From Desulfamplus sp. (GTDB lineage: Bacteria; Desulfobacterota; Desulfobacteria; Desulfobacterales; Desulfobacteraceae): a DNA stretch of 6,521 nt. The stretch's first letter is position 1. Each line of letters starts with the position of its first letter. Under the pieces are notes generated by a model. It had not been told where the DNA came from. It ran no database searches and saw only the letters and a program-made list of their open reading frames with translations. A program made the position numbers and the translations under genes. The DNA lies in assembly GCA_015231395.1 (NCBI GenBank), contig JADGBP010000135.1, forward strand, positions 1 through 6,521, given 5' to 3'. This document shows positions 5,338 through 6,521 of the stretch, piece by piece.

Positions 5338-5904
5338 TTAATTTTTTGAGATATCTTTGTACCGAAAGCAGTCAATAGTATGATCATTAACTATACCTAC
5401 AGCCTGCATGAAAGCATAGCAGATAGTGGGACCCACAAATTTGAATCCCCGTTTTTTTAATTCTCTGCTCATATTACAGGATTCTGTGGTATGTGCAGGT
5501 ATTTCTTGATGGGATCTCCATTGATTCTGTAAGCTCTTTCCATTTGTGAATGACCATATGTAGTTATTGAAACTGCCGTATTCCTTCTGTACCTCAAGGA
5601 AAAGGCGAGAATTAGAAATAACGCTTTCAATTTTACTTCTGTTTTTGATAATTGCCGAATTACTTAATAATTCTTCAATTTTAGAGTATGAAAGGGTTGC
5701 AACCTTTTCCGGTTCAAAATTATAAAATGAAGATCTGTAATGTTCCCTTTTTTTAAGAATAGTGAGCCAGCTTAAACCAGCTTGGGCACCTTCTAACGTG
5801 AGAAACTCAAACAGAACTCTTTCATCATGAACCGGCACTCCCCATTCATGGTCATGATAATGCTTCATCAGTTCATCTTTACCTGCCCATTGGCATCGTT
5901 GCAT
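5338..5904 (-). CDS. tag: DNA-3-methyladenine glycosylase I (Tag)
   Basis: Tag excises N3-methyladenine from alkylated DNA to start base excision repair. The 188-residue product aligns with E. coli Tag almost without gaps, so key positions keep their E. coli numbers. The zinc ligands Cys4, His17, His175 and Cys179 are all present. The base-pocket residues Trp6, Tyr16, Trp21, Glu38 and Trp46 (in LEGAQAGLSW) are intact. The C-terminal signature KKRGFKFVGPTICYAFMQAVGIVNDH is also present. The start at 5904 gives the expected MQRCQW, with AAGGA about ten bases upstream. The gene stands alone, convergent with the ACT gene and divergent from the decarboxylase. It is bracketed by same-direction copies D and E of the dispersed repeat. 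No ada or alk gene is adjacent, so alkylation control cannot be inferred from context. Confidence 0.97.
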   Translation of the reverse strand: MQRCQWAGKDELMKHYHDHEWGVPVHDERVLFEFLTLEGAQAGLSWLTILKKREHYRSSFYNFEPEKVATLSYSKIEELLSNSAIIKNRSKIESVISNSRLFLEVQKEYGSFNNYIWSFTNGKSLQNQWRSHQEIPAHTTESCNMSRELKKRGFKFVGPTICYAFMQAVGIVNDHTIDCFRYKDISKN

Positions 5905-5931
5905 CTTTTTTATCCTTATAAAAAATGTTGA

Positions 5932-5948
5932 TTTATGTAGAACATAAA
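5932..5948. promoter_or_regulatory. Operator-like palindrome upstream of tag
   Basis: TTTATGT (5932-5938) and ACATAAA (5942-5948) form a perfect 7-bp inverted repeat around AGA. It lies 28-44 bases upstream of the tag start, where a repressor could act, but no clear tag promoter was found and the regulator is unknown. Its right half runs into dispersed-repeat copy E, so it may belong to that element. Confidence 0.35.
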
Positions 5949-5992
5949 CAGTTTAGCTACAATTATTGCAGGATTGAAACTCCTGAATAATA
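5940..5992 (+). repeat. Dispersed intergenic repeat, copy E (fullest copy)
   Basis: It reads GAACATAAACAGTTTA, GCTACAATTATTGCAGG, then ATTGAAACTCCTGAATAAT. A small internal hairpin (CAGGA with TCCTG around a 7-base loop) lies at its centre. It fills most of the divergent spacer between tag and the decarboxylase gene. Confidence 0.75.
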
Positions 5993-6000
5993 AAATAAGT

Positions 6001-6040
6001 ATCGGATAACCATATAAAGGATCGGATAACCATATAAATG
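6001..6040 (+). repeat. 20-bp tandem duplication ending in the start codon of the decarboxylase gene
   Basis: Two adjacent 20-base units, ATCGGATAACCATATAAAGG (6001-6020) and its near-copy (6021-6040), differ at one base: the first ends AAAGG and the second AAATG. The ATG of the second is the predicted start codon. AAAGG of the first unit is 17 bases from the ATG, too far for a standard ribosome binding site. GGA at 6024-6026, 11 bases away, is the nearest alternative and is weak. Confidence 0.8.
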
Positions 6041-6521
6041 AATAAACCTAAACAACCAAAATTAGTTGCAGACTGGGAACGCCTTCACCGGATATTCATA
6101 AGACCTGAAGATGATGATTGCAAGGAGATTCTTGTAAAATATATGGAACAGATTCTTTTTGGTCTGCATGAATTTTTAAACCGGAATGTAGGAGTTACAG
6201 AAGAGATAAGCCTCAAGGAGCTGACTGCAAACTTTAAAGATACGGTTATCAATCCCGAACCTGAAAAAAAACTCGACGAGGTGATCTCAGATATAATTTC
6301 CCAAATCGCTCCAAGAGCCGTGAATGTAGCGTCTCCCTATTTTGTGGGACACATGACCGCGGCTATTCCCTTTTTCATGGTACATCTAAAAGCGATTGTG
6401 GCGGCACTGAATCAGAATGTTATAAAACTTGAGACATCCAAGGTGCTCTCTGTTCTTGAAAAGCAGGTACTGGCAAAAATCCATAGGCTTATTTATGGTT
6501 TAAATGAATCATTTTATAATG
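6038..6521 (+). CDS. panP: PLP-dependent decarboxylase, PanP-like aspartate 1-decarboxylase family, 3' truncated
   Basis: The frame is open from ATG at 6038 to the window edge, giving the first 161 residues of a protein expected to exceed 500. The opening VADWERLHRIFIRPED and the block SPYFVGHMTAAIPFFM (99-114), followed by AALNQNVIKLETSK (122-135) and the LEKQVLAKIHRLIYG region, resemble the N-terminus of group II PLP decarboxylases. They are closest, as I recall it, to the putative aspartate 1-decarboxylase PanP. PanP makes beta-alanine for pantothenate and coenzyme A in bacteria lacking the pyruvoyl enzyme PanD. The PLP lysine and most active-site residues lie beyond the window, so substrate (aspartate, glutamate or cysteine sulfinate) cannot be settled here. 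The ATG fits family length and lies at the end of a 20-bp tandem duplication with only a weak ribosome binding site. Confidence 0.75.
   Translation, partial: MNKPKQPKLVADWERLHRIFIRPEDDDCKEILVKYMEQILFGLHEFLNRNVGVTEEISLKELTANFKDTVINPEPEKKLDEVISDIISQIAPRAVNVASPYFVGHMTAAIPFFMVHLKAIVAALNQNVIKLETSKVLSVLEKQVLAKIHRLIYGLNESFYN

Noticed and set aside
1997..5992. CRISPR-like repeats, because several copies contain ATTGAAA(C) as many CRISPR repeats do at their 3' end
   Set aside because: Copies are single, dispersed by hundreds of bases, on both strands and imperfect; there is no regular spacer array and no cas gene.

Overview
The window is an AT-rich stretch of a bacterial chromosome carrying seven protein genes: five complete single-copy-type genes in the middle and one truncated gene at each edge. 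The protein set suits a low-GC Gram-negative anaerobe of the Desulfobacterota/deltaproteobacterial type: a GspE/PilB-class ATPase, QueD, DnaJ, UbiE/MenG, a double-ACT GcvR-like protein, Tag and a PanP-like decarboxylase. The abundant small palindromes and tandem repeats between genes also fit. This taxonomic placement is inference; nothing in the window fixes a genus.

Layout. 1-1404 (+): 3' part of a type II secretion/type IV pilus family ATPase with several altered catalytic motifs. 1405-1577: convergent gap filled by nested inverted repeats. 1578-1952 (-): queD. 1953-2143: spacer with one copy of a dispersed repeat and a REP-like hairpin. 2144-3244 (-): dnaJ. 3245-3548: divergent spacer with a large AT-rich inverted repeat and a candidate promoter. 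3549-4298 (+): ubiE/menG. 4299-4613: a probable weak terminator, a second dispersed-repeat copy, two sets of direct repeats and a near-consensus sigma70 promoter. 4614-5141 (+): double-ACT regulator. 5142-5337: two more dispersed-repeat copies around a 28-bp perfect palindrome. 5338-5904 (-): tag. 5905-6037: operator-like palindrome, a fifth dispersed-repeat copy and a 20-bp tandem duplication. 6038-6521 (+): start of a PLP-dependent decarboxylase that runs off the window.

How the genes relate. They do not form one pathway or operon. Strand switches and long repeat-filled spacers separate almost all of them, so most are probably transcribed singly. Roles are housekeeping: queuosine precursor synthesis, protein folding, quinone methylation, amino-acid-responsive regulation, alkylation repair and, if PanP-like, beta-alanine supply for coenzyme A.

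I see no convincing new multi-gene system. The items most worth a second look are the ATPase, which keeps its Walker A and zinc cysteines but has lost residues in the Asp box, Walker B, His box and arginine positions; a five-copy intergenic repeat with the core GCTACAATTATTGCAGG followed by ATTGAAA; the nested inverted repeats at 1393-1577; and small tandem duplications placed exactly at the translation start regions of queD and the PanP-like gene and just upstream of the ACT-gene promoter.
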